Source: Stappia albiluteola | Lineage (GTDB): Bacteria > Pseudomonadota > Alphaproteobacteria > Rhizobiales > Stappiaceae | Length of the DNA: 46,782 nt | Reading direction: 5' to 3' | Assembly: GCF_014050225.1 (NCBI RefSeq) | Contig: NZ_JACFXV010000013.1 | Coordinates: forward strand, 1 to 46,782 | In this document: positions 17,536 through 24,883 of the stretch, one piece after another | How the letters are laid out: each line of letters opens with the position of its first letter | Position numbering within the stretch: position 1 is the stretch's first letter | Notes under the pieces: generated by a model | Seen by the model: only the letters and a program-made list of their open reading frames with translations | Database searches by the model: none | What the model was told of the DNA's origin: nothing | Made by a program: the position numbers and the translations under genes

Positions 17536-19227
17536 TCATTCATCGAACAGGTTGAGGTCGAGCCCGAAGGGCCGGCCTCGTTCGTGTTTGCGTTCCTGCT
17601 CCAGCCGGCGTTCGTTGGCCTGCCGCCACGCCCTGTGCATCTGCTTGCGGCGCTCGTCTGACAGATTGGCTTGCTGGATGGCCCGTTCGGTCACGTGCGA
17701 GAGGGCACGCGCTCGCGCCCTGATCTTATCCAGCACGGTGTCGCGTAAAACCTCCGGCGTGCCAGCAATCTCCCGCAAGAGTTCATAGTCCCGCACTGCC
17801 TGCGCGACGCGCCGCCGCGCCCGCTCGATCTCGGCGCGAGTATGCTCCAAACGGTTGATCGCGTCGCGCCACTTGCGCCGCCGTTCGGCCAGATAGCGGA
17901 AATACCTCTTTGCCTCCTTGCGTGCGGCGGAGCGGGTCTCGCCCATGCGGATGCCGCGCACGGCCCCGAGGATGAACGGGTTCTCCTCGATCATCCGCTC
18001 GGCATCGAGGATGCCATGCTTCTCTTCCAGGGCATCCCAGAGTGTCCGGGCTTTTCCTCCGTCGCGATAAACCTTGGCGAGGATGTCGTCGAGGCTGCGG
18101 CTGCGCTTGGCCAACCAGGTCTGGTCCCGCTCCTCCAGCTTCTCGTTGAAGGCTTGCTGGCGCTCCGCGTAACGGACCTTGCCGGCGGCCGACCGGTAGG
18201 ACGCCTCGATCTGGCTCCAGTAGCGCACCTCCATGTCGGCATCGTCGAACTGACGGACGGCAACATCGGCCATGTCGGCGCGCGGCTCCTCGGCGATGAA
18301 GCCTTCAACGGTGCGCCGCTCGGCATCGTCCAGATCGCGGGTGTCGATCCGCTCGCCGGGTTGACGCTCGGCACGGGCGATCTCGGCGGCCCGCCGCGCC
18401 ATGTAGTCGTCGAACTCCTCCCCGAAGCGTTCCTCCAGCACATGGAAGCGCACGCCCTTGCCCATGTCGGAGAGCTTGGCTTCCCGCTCGCCGTCGGTCA
18501 GCACCATCCCCTGCCCCTTGCGCTCCAGGGTGATGCCCCGGGCGGCCAACCGCTCGCCCAAGTCGTCCCAGCTCCGGGCGCCGCGGAAATCGTCATAGAG
18601 CGTTTCCCGCAGATATGTGACCTCCGCCTCGTCGAAGCGCGACCGGAACCTCCGGTCGTCGCGGCGGGCCTGCCAGTAGTCGGCGTCGGTGGGCAGCAGG
18701 CCAGGCCCTTCTCGGTCGCGGCCGAGCTGGCGTTCGTATTCCCGGTTGCGCAGGACGTTCAGGCCGAACTCCTTGGCCAGCTCCATCGTGATCCCAGTCA
18801 GGCGTCGTCCGTCCTGATGACGGTCATAGGCGACATGCCGGCTTGGATGGATGCGGTTAACCAGAAAGTGCATGTGGGGATGGTCGGTATCCTTGTGGGA
18901 ATAGACCAGCACCTGATGTTCGGTCAGGCCCATCTGCTCGATGACCTTGTCGGCGACCTTGCGCTTCACCTCCTGGGTGACCTTGCCGGCGGCGGCGTCC
19001 TTCGGGTCGAAGGTGATGATGAAGTGGTAGGCGGGTTGTTTACAGCGGGCGGATTGCCGGGCGGTGGCGTCCATCACAGCCGCGGCGGCGCGCGGCTCGT
19101 CGGTGTGGAGGTTGCGGCGTTCGACGAACTCCACCCGGTCGGGGGACAGCCCCTTCACCAGCCCGGCGAGGTAGAGGGCCGATGCCCGGAAGCTCTCCGG
19201 CTGCTGCTTGGGAACCTTAAAGCGCAT
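17536..19227 (-). CDS. Relaxase/mobilization nuclease (MOB family)
   Basis: A 563-residue relaxase that would nick oriT and stay attached to the 5' end of the transferred strand. The three-His metal site is in HKDTDHPHMHFLVNRIHP near residues 111-128, and Tyr19 in ASALYLAGL is a candidate nucleophile. The organisation best fits the MOBP/MOBQ group. The C-terminal two thirds are Arg/Glu-rich and helical, probably for coupling-protein or DNA contact; no primase or helicase domain is visible. The ATG overlaps the end of mobC by 11 bp, and the candidate oriT lies upstream of mobC. It is convergent with the 17158 gene. Confidence 0.92.
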   Translation of the reverse strand: MRFKVPKQQPESFRASALYLAGLVKGLSPDRVEFVERRNLHTDEPRAAAAVMDATARQSARCKQPAYHFIITFDPKDAAAGKVTQEVKRKVADKVIEQMGLTEHQVLVYSHKDTDHPHMHFLVNRIHPSRHVAYDRHQDGRRLTGITMELAKEFGLNVLRNREYERQLGRDREGPGLLPTDADYWQARRDDRRFRSRFDEAEVTYLRETLYDDFRGARSWDDLGERLAARGITLERKGQGMVLTDGEREAKLSDMGKGVRFHVLEERFGEEFDDYMARRAAEIARAERQPGERIDTRDLDDAERRTVEGFIAEEPRADMADVAVRQFDDADMEVRYWSQIEASYRSAAGKVRYAERQQAFNEKLEERDQTWLAKRSRSLDDILAKVYRDGGKARTLWDALEEKHGILDAERMIEENPFILGAVRGIRMGETRSAARKEAKRYFRYLAERRRKWRDAINRLEHTRAEIERARRRVAQAVRDYELLREIAGTPEVLRDTVLDKIRARARALSHVTERAIQQANLSDERRKQMHRAWRQANERRLEQERKHERGRPFGLDLNLFDE

Positions 19228-19768
19228 CCCGTCCGCCGCCCAGATCCGGCTCCCGATCCTGCGTGCCTCCGGAGCGCTTCACGGCCTTGTGGACTGGCTC
19301 CAGGACGCGACCAAGAATGGACAGGGTCTCCTCGATGTCGCGGGCGTCGAGCTCCTTGCCCATGTTCGCCCGCCGCGCCATGGCATTGACCATGTGGCCG
19401 ACCCCGTTGATAGCCTCCAGGTTCTCCTCGATCAGCGGCGCCAGTTCGTGGCGGTCGGTCACCCGCTCGACCAGGTCCCCGCCGACATACCTGGCCCACT
19501 TGCCGAACGTCTCGTCGCCCGTGGCGTCCTGAAGCTGGGAGAGGTTCGTGGCGATCGACGACAACTCGTACAGCAGCGCCGTCATCACCCGGTCCTTGAG
19601 CGGTCGCGGCTTGGGCCGCCGCCCCGCCAAGGTGGCGCGGGCGTACTCCGCGAGCGTCACCCCAGCCTCGGCGGCAGCCCGCCGGAGGTCGTACATCTCC
19701 GTCGGTGAAAGGCGGAGGTTCAGGGTCTCGGAGCGCCTGCGCTGGGGATCGAGGGACGGTCTGGCCAT
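19217..19768 (-). CDS. mobC: MobC-like relaxosome accessory protein
   Basis: A 183-residue protein with an N-terminal ribbon-helix-helix (TLNLRLSPTEMYDLRRAAAEAGVTLAEYARATL) and a helical C-terminal part, the build of MobC/TraJ-type proteins that bind oriT and help the relaxase open the nic region. It overlaps the relaxase start by 11 bp and is transcribed away from the candidate oriT immediately upstream. Autoregulation by binding at oriT is common in the family. The extreme C-terminus overlaps the relaxase frame. Confidence 0.85.
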   Translation of the reverse strand: MARPSLDPQRRRSETLNLRLSPTEMYDLRRAAAEAGVTLAEYARATLAGRRPKPRPLKDRVMTALLYELSSIATNLSQLQDATGDETFGKWARYVGGDLVERVTDRHELAPLIEENLEAINGVGHMVNAMARRANMGKELDARDIEETLSILGRVLEPVHKAVKRSGGTQDREPDLGGGRDAL

Positions 19769-19934
19769 GGGTCAAATGGCCCCCGTCCCGGTGGCCTCGC
19801 AGAGCAAGATGCCATGAGCTTGAGACCCCGTCAGGTGGTCGAATGCGGGGCCTGTTGGGTGGAAAAGACGGACGCTTGCCGGACCGGCGGAGCCGGGGCC
19901 GGTGTCGGGGCGGCAGCCTCGACACGTACGTTTT

Positions 19935-20009
19935 TGTAACACAACATCCATCTTGCCTCCCCCCTGTAACACGAAAACCCTCCCCCTCTTATGGGGTCGT
20001 ATCACAGGG
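19935..20009. other. oriT: Candidate origin of transfer (oriT)
   Basis: Directly upstream of mobC-relaxase lies an imperfect inverted repeat, CCCTGTAACACGA (19962-19974) and TCGTATCACAGGG (19997-20009), matching at 11 of 13 pairs, around a CCCC/GGGG inner stem. TGTAACAC is repeated directly at 19935-19942 and 19965-19972. CATCTTGC at 19949-19956 resembles the MOBP nic core YATCCTG. Nicking there on the plus strand would send the 20-28 kb block in first. The repeat lies 3' of the nic-like site, unlike RP4, so the exact nic is uncertain. Confidence 0.6.
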
Positions 20010-20049
20010 TGGAGTGGATTCGGACTGACAGATCAGACACTTAATGCCA

Positions 20050-20184
20050 ATGAAACGCAATGAAATACTACCCGGAATCGCCCTGTACCGCAAGTCTCAA
20101 CACCTGCCAACAGCCATCAACGACAACCGCTGCCGGAACCGGCTCTGCGCCGGCGGGCGGTCGGCGGCGCGTCAGCGCCGTTAA
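20050..20184 (+). CDS. Possible 44-residue small protein near oriT
   Basis: An open frame starting MKRNEILPGIALYRKSQH and ending in an Arg-rich tail. No clear ribosome-binding site is visible and I do not recognise a family. It lies between the oriT candidate and the terminator of the next minus-strand gene. It may be a chance frame. Confidence 0.25.
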   Translation: MKRNEILPGIALYRKSQHLPTAINDNRCRNRLCAGGRSAARQRR

Positions 20185-20219
20185 GACCGGCCGAAAGATG
20201 CCGGCGGTTCAGCAAAGGA

Positions 20220-20245
20220 AAGCCCCGCCGGAAACGGCGGGGCTT
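20220..20245 (-). terminator. Terminator of the 20268-20495 gene
   Basis: A perfect 10-bp GC stem (AAGCCCCGCC / GGCGGGGCTT, 6-nt loop), followed on the minus strand by TTCCTTTG. It lies 22 bp after the stop of the minus-strand gene. Confidence 0.8.
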
Positions 20246-20267
20246 GCAGCGCGGTCGCTGCAGCGGC

Positions 20268-20495
20268 TCAGGCGGCCTGGCGCCAGTCGTCGTGACGGCT
20301 CGGGCGACGGCCTTCCATGACGGCGATCGCGCAACCCAGCGGCGTCATGCCGATGTCGTAGGCGGCGCAGATGTCCGGGAGCCGCTCCTCGTCGAGGTCG
20401 TCGCCGGTCTCGATCAGGTAGGCGTCTTCCACGGCAAGGACGTACTCGTCCCAGGTCAGGTCGAAGAGGCTGTCGGTGGTGTTCAGTCGGTTCAT
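20268..20495 (-). CDS. Small acidic plasmid-type hypothetical protein
   Basis: A 75-residue acidic protein (MNRLNTTDSLFDLTWDEYVLAVEDAYLIET...) with no signal or membrane segment. The ATG at 20495 has a strong GGAGGAAAGATC ribosome-binding site; the longer frame to 20747 runs through the structured leader and is rejected. A terminator follows. It is preceded by a family-1 structured leader, shared with DUF736 and ArdC genes of this element, which suggests common regulation on entry into a new host. The function is unknown. Small acidic proteins in leading regions are sometimes anti-restriction or DNA mimics, but there is no direct sign of that here. Confidence 0.7.
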   Translation of the reverse strand: MNRLNTTDSLFDLTWDEYVLAVEDAYLIETGDDLDEERLPDICAAYDIGMTPLGCAIAVMEGRRPSRHDDWRQAA

Positions 20496-20735
20496 GATCT
20501 TTCCTCCTTCCGTTTGTCCCGGCCGCGACCGCGGCCTTCCATGGGCAACGAAAGGCGACGGCACAGGCGACCAACCGCACCCGCAGGGACGGAACGAAGT
20601 GGAGGACGGCGAGGACCGTCTTTCTTGGAGCGGAGCGTCCGCGAGGAATGGCCGGGATCGGGGTCCCCACGCGACCCGTCGTTTGGGGTGATCGGCCAGG
20701 GGAAGAAAGTCGGGCAGCGCCGTTGCGGTGGGCGC
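20496..20735 (-). promoter_or_regulatory. Structured leader, family 1, copy A
   Basis: This gene-free stretch precedes the 20495 gene. It has a hairpin GGCCGCG/CGCGGCC (20521-20536) beside the ribosome-binding site. A long-range stem CTTTCTT (20620-20626) / AAGAAAG (20703-20709) closes over a conserved CGCGAGGAA segment, and GCCGTTGCG follows. Copies B (23738) and C (40865) have the same layout with GTTTCTT/AAGAAAC, a compensatory change in the closing pair. It may be a cis-acting RNA or a folded single-stranded-DNA promoter. Confidence 0.6.
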
Positions 20736-21050
20736 CGCCGGCGGCACGTTTGCCCAGTTCAGGAAGGCCCGCCGGTCACGGCCGGACGGAAGGATGGAAA
20801 GGCTTCGGCTGAACTGGCCGACGCTATCCGATGCTGCCCCGCTGGACTGTTAGCCATCTGGTTGAGGCATCCCTCATAAGAGAGAGTCGGCCGACGATGA
20901 GGCGGGTTCAGAAGAACAGCCGCGACCAATAGGAAAGGCATGACGGGGCGGGGCAAATTGCCCGGAGCGGGAGAGCGTGCCTGCGTAATCTCGACTGCCG
21001 AAGTGGCGCTTCTATCCGCACGCCGATCCCGTCCGACGTTTCAGCAGGGG
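20736..21050. other. Gene-free stretch, no recognised feature
   Basis: Between leader copy A and the terminator of the next minus-strand gene. Several frames are open because of the high G+C, but none has both a ribosome-binding site and protein-like composition. AT-richer words (GGCATCCCTCATAAGAG, near 20866) could hold a promoter for the leader. I see nothing firmer. Confidence 0.4.
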
Positions 21051-21077
21051 CGAAGCCGCCAAGGACTGGCGGCTTCG
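21051..21077 (-). terminator. Terminator-like hairpin after the 21093 gene
   Basis: A perfect 10-bp stem CGAAGCCGCC / GGCGGCTTCG with a 7-nt loop, 16 bp beyond the stop of the minus-strand gene. The downstream tract is not T-rich, so termination may be weak or Rho-assisted. Confidence 0.55.
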
Positions 21078-21092
21078 CAACCGGCTAAAGCC

Positions 21093-21458
21093 TTACCACC
21101 ACGAGCTATAGAAGACCGTATTGCCTTCAGCGATTGCCGCGCGGGCGCTGGCAACGAAGGCCAGGTCGTCTTCGACTTCGCTACCGTCGCTCTCGCCGAA
21201 GAAGAAGCCCTCGGTGAATGGCAGCGCGTCGGCCCTGATGTCGGCCTCCAACCGGTCGATGTCGTCGGCGGTCAGCGCCACATTGACGCAGTTGAAGCTC
21301 TCGGCCTCACCGCCCTTGGCCCGGTAGAGCCGTTCCATCCAGCCGTGCAGGTTGGGGTGCTTGCGCCAATAGGCGAGTTCCGTTGCCGTCTTCGGCGTGA
21401 AGTCCACTTCGGTCTCGACGGCCTCGGTGGTCGTGAAGGCGTACATATCCAATCCCAT
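21093..21458 (-). CDS. Hypothetical 'MGLDMYAF'-type plasmid protein
   Basis: A 121-residue soluble protein beginning MGLDMYAFTTTEAVETEVDF. Proteins starting MGLDMY are widespread on phages and plasmids, usually without known function. Trp/His-containing AYWRKHPNLHGWMERLYR and an acidic middle (ESDGSEVEDDLAFVASAR) are its main features. The ATG at 21458 is preceded by GAAAGGA, which lies in the right arm of an 11-bp hairpin (family-2 leader), so its translation may be masked. The longer frame to 21557 is rejected because it runs through the repeat. A possible role is in early establishment, inferred from context only. Confidence 0.75.
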   Translation of the reverse strand: MGLDMYAFTTTEAVETEVDFTPKTATELAYWRKHPNLHGWMERLYRAKGGEAESFNCVNVALTADDIDRLEADIRADALPFTEGFFFGESDGSEVEDDLAFVASARAAIAEGNTVFYSSWW

Positions 21459-21640
21459 AAGAATATCCTTTCGTTCGTTAATGACTGTCCCGAAGGACCC
21501 GAACGAAAGGCCGGGCGGCACGAGCCGCAGCAGTCCTGACCAACACGGGCGGCGCAACGCGCCGCTGGCGCGGGCAGGTCATGGACGGCAAGGCGCCGTC
21601 CGGCACGTCGGGGACCATCCGAGGGACAGCAGCCCGAACG
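21451..21640 (-). repeat. Structured leader repeat, family 2, copy R1
   Basis: A 190-bp segment nearly identical to 22581-22770, at an offset of 1130 bp. On the minus strand it carries a run of hairpins ending in CCTTTCGTTCG/CGAACGAAAGG (arms 21500-21510 and 21467-21477), with an inner GTCC-TTCG-GGAC hairpin; the right arm contains the ribosome-binding site of the 21458 gene. Other stems are GCGGCGC/GCGCCGC (21549-21565) and GCGGC/GCCGC (21515-21528). Differences from R2 include the loops of both these stems, while their arms are unchanged. Confidence 0.75.
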
Positions 21641-21861
21641 GAAGAGATGATCGAGTGGAGATGCTTGCCGAGCCGCGCTGTTGTCAGCATCGCCCGGACG
21701 CAACCCCTGCCGCCGGAACGACAGAGGCGGAACGTTTCAGCGGCTTCGCGTCGGATACAGTGATGCGTGTGGCGACAGTGCTGCGATTACCGGCATTGCT
21801 CCGAACAGCAGCGCCACGGGAAAGCCGCCCGTTGACGGACGGCTGCCGCTGGTTGTGGCCT
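21641..21861. other. Gene-free stretch between R1 and next gene
   Basis: About 220 bp upstream of leader R1 and downstream of the 21862 gene. It probably contains the promoter of the R1 leader and the 3' end of the neighbouring transcript. No terminator-grade stem and T tract are seen, and no credible coding frame. Confidence 0.35.
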
Positions 21862-22506
21862 TCAGCCGAACCGGTGTCCGGTTTCGGTGAATGTGTAGTC
21901 GTTGGCGATGATCGCCTCGTCAACGGCCTCGTCCGAAGCCAGGTACTCGTATTCCCGTTCGAGCTGGCGATAGAGCCAACGGGCGAGACCGCGCAGCGCC
22001 TCGGTCACGGCATCCTCAGCGTCGGCCGTCATGTCTTGCCTGTTCGGGCTATCCCGTTCGACTGAGATGCTCATGCTGTATTCGTGGCAGTAGCGACCGC
22101 GATGGGTGACTGCGGCGTGGAGCTGGTAGAAGTTCCGCCGCTGAACCGCCTGAAGCGCATCGGCGATGCGGTGAAGTTCGGCATCCTGGGGCGCGTAGTC
22201 ACGGATACGATGGGGAGCACACTTCGCATGGCTGTAATGGCCCTCGAAGCACGCCCCGTCGCCCTGGCTCCAGAACCCGGAAAACCAGATGGCGGGCTTC
22301 TGCCGGGTGCCGCCGCCATACAGGCGAACATCACGCGTATCGAGATGGACACCGATGATGGCGCAGATGCGTTCGAAATCGTCATAGACGGACTCGAACC
22401 ATTCGTATTCGAAGCCGCCCTCGCGATACCAGGCGCGAGCCCTTTCCTTCGCCGCGCCGGAAAGCTCGTCGAGGCGATAGACGGTGGTTTCAATGATCTC
22501 AGGCAT
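21862..22506 (-). CDS. Hypothetical phage/plasmid-type protein
   Basis: A 214-residue soluble protein beginning MPEIIETTVYRLDELSGAAKERARAWYREG, an opening shared by a group of poorly understood phage and plasmid proteins. Aromatic-rich core segments (FEYEWFESVYDDFERICAIIG, IWFSGFWSQGDGACFEGHY) suggest a compact fold, and the C-terminal part is helical. The ATG at 22506 overlaps the end of a 29-codon leader frame, so it is likely translationally coupled. No catalytic motif is recognised. It lies in the presumed leading region, and an establishment role is inference. Confidence 0.72.
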   Translation of the reverse strand: MPEIIETTVYRLDELSGAAKERARAWYREGGFEYEWFESVYDDFERICAIIGVHLDTRDVRLYGGGTRQKPAIWFSGFWSQGDGACFEGHYSHAKCAPHRIRDYAPQDAELHRIADALQAVQRRNFYQLHAAVTHRGRYCHEYSMSISVERDSPNRQDMTADAEDAVTEALRGLARWLYRQLEREYEYLASDEAVDEAIIANDYTFTETGHRFG

Positions 22507-22588
22507 AGACGTCGCCTCCATCGAGCACTTCGGCGAGCGGCGCGATGACGGCCTCGGCGACGGCGGAGTTGGATGTATCCAGTCCCAT
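22499..22588 (-). CDS. 29-residue leader peptide coupled to the 22506 gene
   Basis: Reads MGLDTSNSAVAEAVIAPLAEVLDGGDVYA. It uses the ATG and AAAGGG ribosome-binding site of leader R2, in the position where R1 starts the 121-residue protein; both begin MGLD. Its stop (22499-22501) overlaps the start of the 22506 gene, so its translation would open that start. It may be a regulatory leader peptide or the shortened remnant of a duplicated gene. Confidence 0.45.
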   Translation of the reverse strand: MGLDTSNSAVAEAVIAPLAEVLDGGDVYA

Positions 22589-22770
22589 AAGAAGACCCTT
22601 TCGTTCGTTGGTGACTGTCCCGAAGGACCCGAACGAAAGGCCGGGCGGCATGAGCCGCAGCGGTCCTGACCAACACGGGCGGCGCATGGCGCCGCTGGCG
22701 CGGGCAGGTCATGGACAGCAAGGCGCCGTCCGGCACGGCAGGGACCATCCGAGGGACGGCTGCCCGAACG
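22581..22770 (-). repeat. Structured leader repeat, family 2, copy R2
   Basis: Second copy of the 190-bp leader at 21451-21640. The 11-bp ribosome-site-masking stem, the inner UUCG hairpin, the GCGGCGC/GCGCCGC stem (22679-22695) and the GCGGC/GCCGC stem are preserved; changes fall in loops (AAC to ATG, ACGA to ATGA on the plus strand) or as a G-U-type pair. Sequence homology extends through the start codon into about four codons and ends abruptly at 22770. Confidence 0.75.
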
Positions 22771-22828
22771 TAAGGTTTGGGATGGATGGCACGCTCCGCG
22801 GCCATAAGCCGAGAGTCAGAATGGCAAA

Positions 22829-22856
22829 AGCCTCCGCCGACGATGCGACGGAGGCT
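22829..22856 (-). terminator. Terminator of the 22871-23362 gene
   Basis: GCCTCCG (22830-22836) pairs with CGGAGGC (22849-22855); on the minus strand the stem is followed by TTTTGCC. It lies 15 bp after the stop of the minus-strand gene. Confidence 0.65.
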
Positions 22857-22870
22857 GAATGGCGGAAGCC

Positions 22871-23362
22871 TCAGTCGATGTGGATCTCCGCAGGCTCGCC
22901 GCCGACCCAAGGGCGCTCGGTGATGAAATGGCCAAGGCGGTTGGCGAAGTGGATGCCGCTCAGGATGACGAGGGTATCGTCATCGCCAGCAATCAGCGTC
23001 CAGGCGCAGGCGGGGTCGGCCGCACGGACGGCGTCCAGTTCGGCGCCGAAAGTCTCGAACATGGCGCCATCGAATGGCGCGTTGTCGATGAGGGTGTTGG
23101 CCATTGGCCGGTACTGCTCGCACCAATGGTCGTAGGTCAGTCGCGGCGCGGGCGGTGTCGGGTCGGGGTTGGTCGCCTCGCGAACCACGTCCTGCAGGGC
23201 GAGCTTGTAGCCGGTCGCGATGCCGTCGGCTTCTTTCCACGCATCCCAGTCGTCGGGATCGTCGGTGTCCTCGGCGGTGGCAAGGCGGCGGTCTACTTCC
23301 TCGGAAAGGCGCGTGGCCTCGGCGTGCAGGCGTTGCATATGGATGTCGGTCAAAGTGATCAT
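22871..23362 (-). CDS. Hypothetical acidic protein
   Basis: A 163-residue protein beginning MITLTDIHMQRLHAEATRLSEEVDRRL. It has a helical, acidic N-terminal half (AEDTDDPDDWDAWKEADGIATGYKLALQDVVREA) and a mixed C-terminal half with Trp and His (FITERPWVGGEPAEIHID). No signal peptide or known motif is visible. A GAAAGGATGA ribosome-binding site precedes the start, and the TAACGAA-type word occurs just upstream (TTAACGAATTGAGG on the minus strand). A terminator follows. It belongs to the minus-strand block right of oriT; the function is unknown. Confidence 0.7.
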   Translation of the reverse strand: MITLTDIHMQRLHAEATRLSEEVDRRLATAEDTDDPDDWDAWKEADGIATGYKLALQDVVREATNPDPTPPAPRLTYDHWCEQYRPMANTLIDNAPFDGAMFETFGAELDAVRAADPACAWTLIAGDDDTLVILSGIHFANRLGHFITERPWVGGEPAEIHID

Positions 23363-23408
23363 GATGAAATCATCCTTTCCTCAATTCGTTAAGTTATCGG
23401 GGAGAGAT

Positions 23409-23430
23409 GCCGCCCGCCGGAGCGGGCGGC
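23409..23430 (-). terminator. Terminator-like hairpin after DUF736 gene
   Basis: A perfect 9-bp stem GCCGCCCGC / GCGGGCGGC with a CGGA loop, 10 bp beyond the DUF736 stop on the minus strand. The tail is ATCTCTCCC rather than a T run, so efficiency is uncertain. Confidence 0.6.
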
Positions 23431-23440
23431 TCGCGGTCGG

Positions 23441-23737
23441 TCAGCGGCTCCAGATGAGGGCGAAGCCCTTGTCCTGCTGCTCGACCAGGTTGGCGTAGAT
23501 GGGGGCGACGAAGCTCGGGTCGTCCAGCTTGACCGAGATGTACTCGTTGCCGCCCTTGCTGGTGCGGTGCCAGGCCGCGCCGATCTCGACGGTGCCCGCC
23601 TTGACGCGGAAGTCGGGGGCGGAGTCGGCGGTCTTTTCGACGCTGGTGATTGCGACCTTGGTAGCCTTGAGGCCGAGGGTCTGGATGGTGCCGGCGAAGC
23701 CGCTGTCGGTTTTGGTGAAGGTGCCGATGGTTGCCAT
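23441..23737 (-). CDS. DUF736 family protein
   Basis: A 98-residue protein that matches DUF736 along its whole length: it begins MATIGTFTKTDSGFAGTIQTL, continues with the conserved SAPDFRV and GAAWHRTSKGGNEYISVKLDDPSF segments, and ends in an aromatic strand. DUF736 proteins are small, all-beta, very common on alphaproteobacterial plasmids and ICEs, and of unknown function. The ATG at 23737 has GAGGAGACC upstream. A family-1 structured leader (copy B) precedes it. Typical neighbours (ParB-like protein, DUF2958, ArdC) are all on this element, supporting an establishment or anti-defence role as inference. Confidence 0.92.
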   Translation of the reverse strand: MATIGTFTKTDSGFAGTIQTLGLKATKVAITSVEKTADSAPDFRVKAGTVEIGAAWHRTSKGGNEYISVKLDDPSFVAPIYANLVEQQDKGFALIWSR

Positions 23738-23970
23738 GATGTAGGTCTCCTCTGTTTGGTTCTGGCGGTCGCGCCCATCGCGACCTTTCCATGGCCCATG
23801 AGAGAGACCGTCGAAGCGCGGACCCGCACCCCAAGAGGCGCGGAGGGGCAAAGCCCCGACCGGGACACGAAGCGGGCGGAGCGAAGCGGCAGACGGCAAG
23901 CGGGCTGTTTCTTGCCTCGCGAGGAATGCGGCGCAGCCGCAGGGGAAGAAACTGACCGCGCGCCGTTGCG
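23738..23970 (-). promoter_or_regulatory. Structured leader, family 1, copy B
   Basis: Upstream of the DUF736 gene. Hairpin GGTCGCG-CCCAT-CGCGACC (23767-23785) lies beside the ribosome-binding site; copy C has GGCCGCG-CCCAT-CGCGGCC, a compensatory T-A to C-G change in the same stem. The long-range stem GTTTCTT (23907-23913) / AAGAAAC (23946-23952) encloses CGCGAGGAA, and GCCGTTGCG follows. It has the same order of elements as copies A and C. Confidence 0.6.
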
Positions 23971-24350
23971 GGGCCGGGCGACGGGCTCAGATGTGGCCAT
24001 GAGAGGAAAGGACGCGAATGGGTCGTTGACCGGCCCAAACAGAGGTCGAGACGTACCGTGGCAACTGCGGTGATGCCTTCGCCCGACAAGCGAGAGCCGG
24101 GGCCTTCAGCCCGCCGCCATCCGGCCCTGCGCCTTTCCTGCAAAAGAGGACCGCCCTGCCCGCAACCAACGGACAAGGTGGCTTTTGAGATTGTGGGGCG
24201 TGCCGCGCCGGCACGCGCTCGGCTTACGAGGGGAACGGTCACGCGACGATCGTCTTGAGCCTCGCGCTCGCCTCCACCCGAACTGGACGGCTGGCGCAAG
24301 GATCGACGCCGGCTTGCGTCCCGCCAGGTGCCAGGATGCCGGCGCGCAGA
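23971..24350. other. Gene-free stretch upstream of leader B
   Basis: About 380 bp of high-G+C sequence with open frames on several strands but no convincing start or codon pattern. It contains a short GC hairpin (GTGCCGCGCCGGCAC near 24201). It probably holds the promoter of the DUF736 leader and the 3' end of the exported-protein transcript. Nothing else is recognised. Confidence 0.35.
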
Positions 24351-24635
24351 TCACTGATGGGAAGCGGATAGGGGCGGACATGTTCCGCTGATCAAGTGCC
24401 ACTGGCCGCCGCGACAGAGATAGTGAACCTCGACCTGCTCAGAAGCGCCAACACAACCACAGTCAGCGACCTGATCGTGCAATGTCGCCGGGCATCCGAT
24501 GAGGCCAATGTGGATTGGCGGGCAATCGAGCGGCCCATCGGGCAAGCGCACATAGGCATCATTCGCGCCGCGCTGCTGCGCTTCCGCACACGCGACAAAT
24601 ACCAAGAGGCCGGCCAGGGAGAGAACTTTCTTCAT
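24351..24635 (-). CDS. Small exported Cys-rich protein, probable lipoprotein
   Basis: A 94-residue protein with a classic signal sequence (MKKVLSLAGLLVFVACAEA). VFVAC could serve as a lipobox, or AEA-Q as a signal-peptidase-I site. The mature part has about six Cys (DCPP, GCPA, DCGC, LCRG, TCPP), suggesting disulfides and a periplasmic or surface location. The ATG overlaps the stop of the upstream gene (24632-24635), so they form a pair. No known family is recognised. Surface exclusion or entry-linked functions are possible but unsupported. Confidence 0.7.
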   Translation of the reverse strand: MKKVLSLAGLLVFVACAEAQQRGANDAYVRLPDGPLDCPPIHIGLIGCPATLHDQVADCGCVGASEQVEVHYLCRGGQWHLISGTCPPLSASHQ

Positions 24636-24883
24636 TCGGCGCGATTCGGCCGAACCACATCGGGGTCGGGCAGTTCCTCGATGCCGCTAACGACAAAGCC
24701 CACCTCGGCCGGATAGTCCCGGGAGAGCAAACGAGCAGCACACTCCAAAGATTCGGCCTGAACCTCCACATAGCGCGTTTCTGCCCATGCATCGCTGAAG
24801 CCTGTTACGTTGCGCTCACCGGAGTCGAGCAACAGCCGAACCCATTGGTTATACAAACGCGCTTCGTAAGTCTTCAGCTTCAC
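24632..24883 (-). CDS. Hypothetical cytoplasmic protein paired with small lipoprotein
   Basis: An 83-residue protein if started at GTG 24883 (VKLKTYEARLYNQWVRLLLD); a TTG at 24931 would add 16 residues of poor quality. It has a soluble mixed fold and a Ser/Glu-rich middle, with no motif. The stop overlaps the lipoprotein start by an ATGA, so the two are translated together. The start is uncertain because no good ribosome-binding site is visible for either option. Function unknown. Confidence 0.55.
   Translation of the reverse strand: MKLKTYEARLYNQWVRLLLDSGERNVTGFSDAWAETRYVEVQAESLECAARLLSRDYPAEVGFVVSGIEELPDPDVVRPNRAE

Noticed and set aside
17842-19389. 515-codon plus-strand frame opposite the relaxase
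   Set aside because: Antisense shadow of a recognisable relaxase and mobC.
20940-21539. 199-codon plus-strand frame
   Set aside because: It lies antisense to the MGLDMYAF gene and across the R1 repeat, without a ribosome-binding site.
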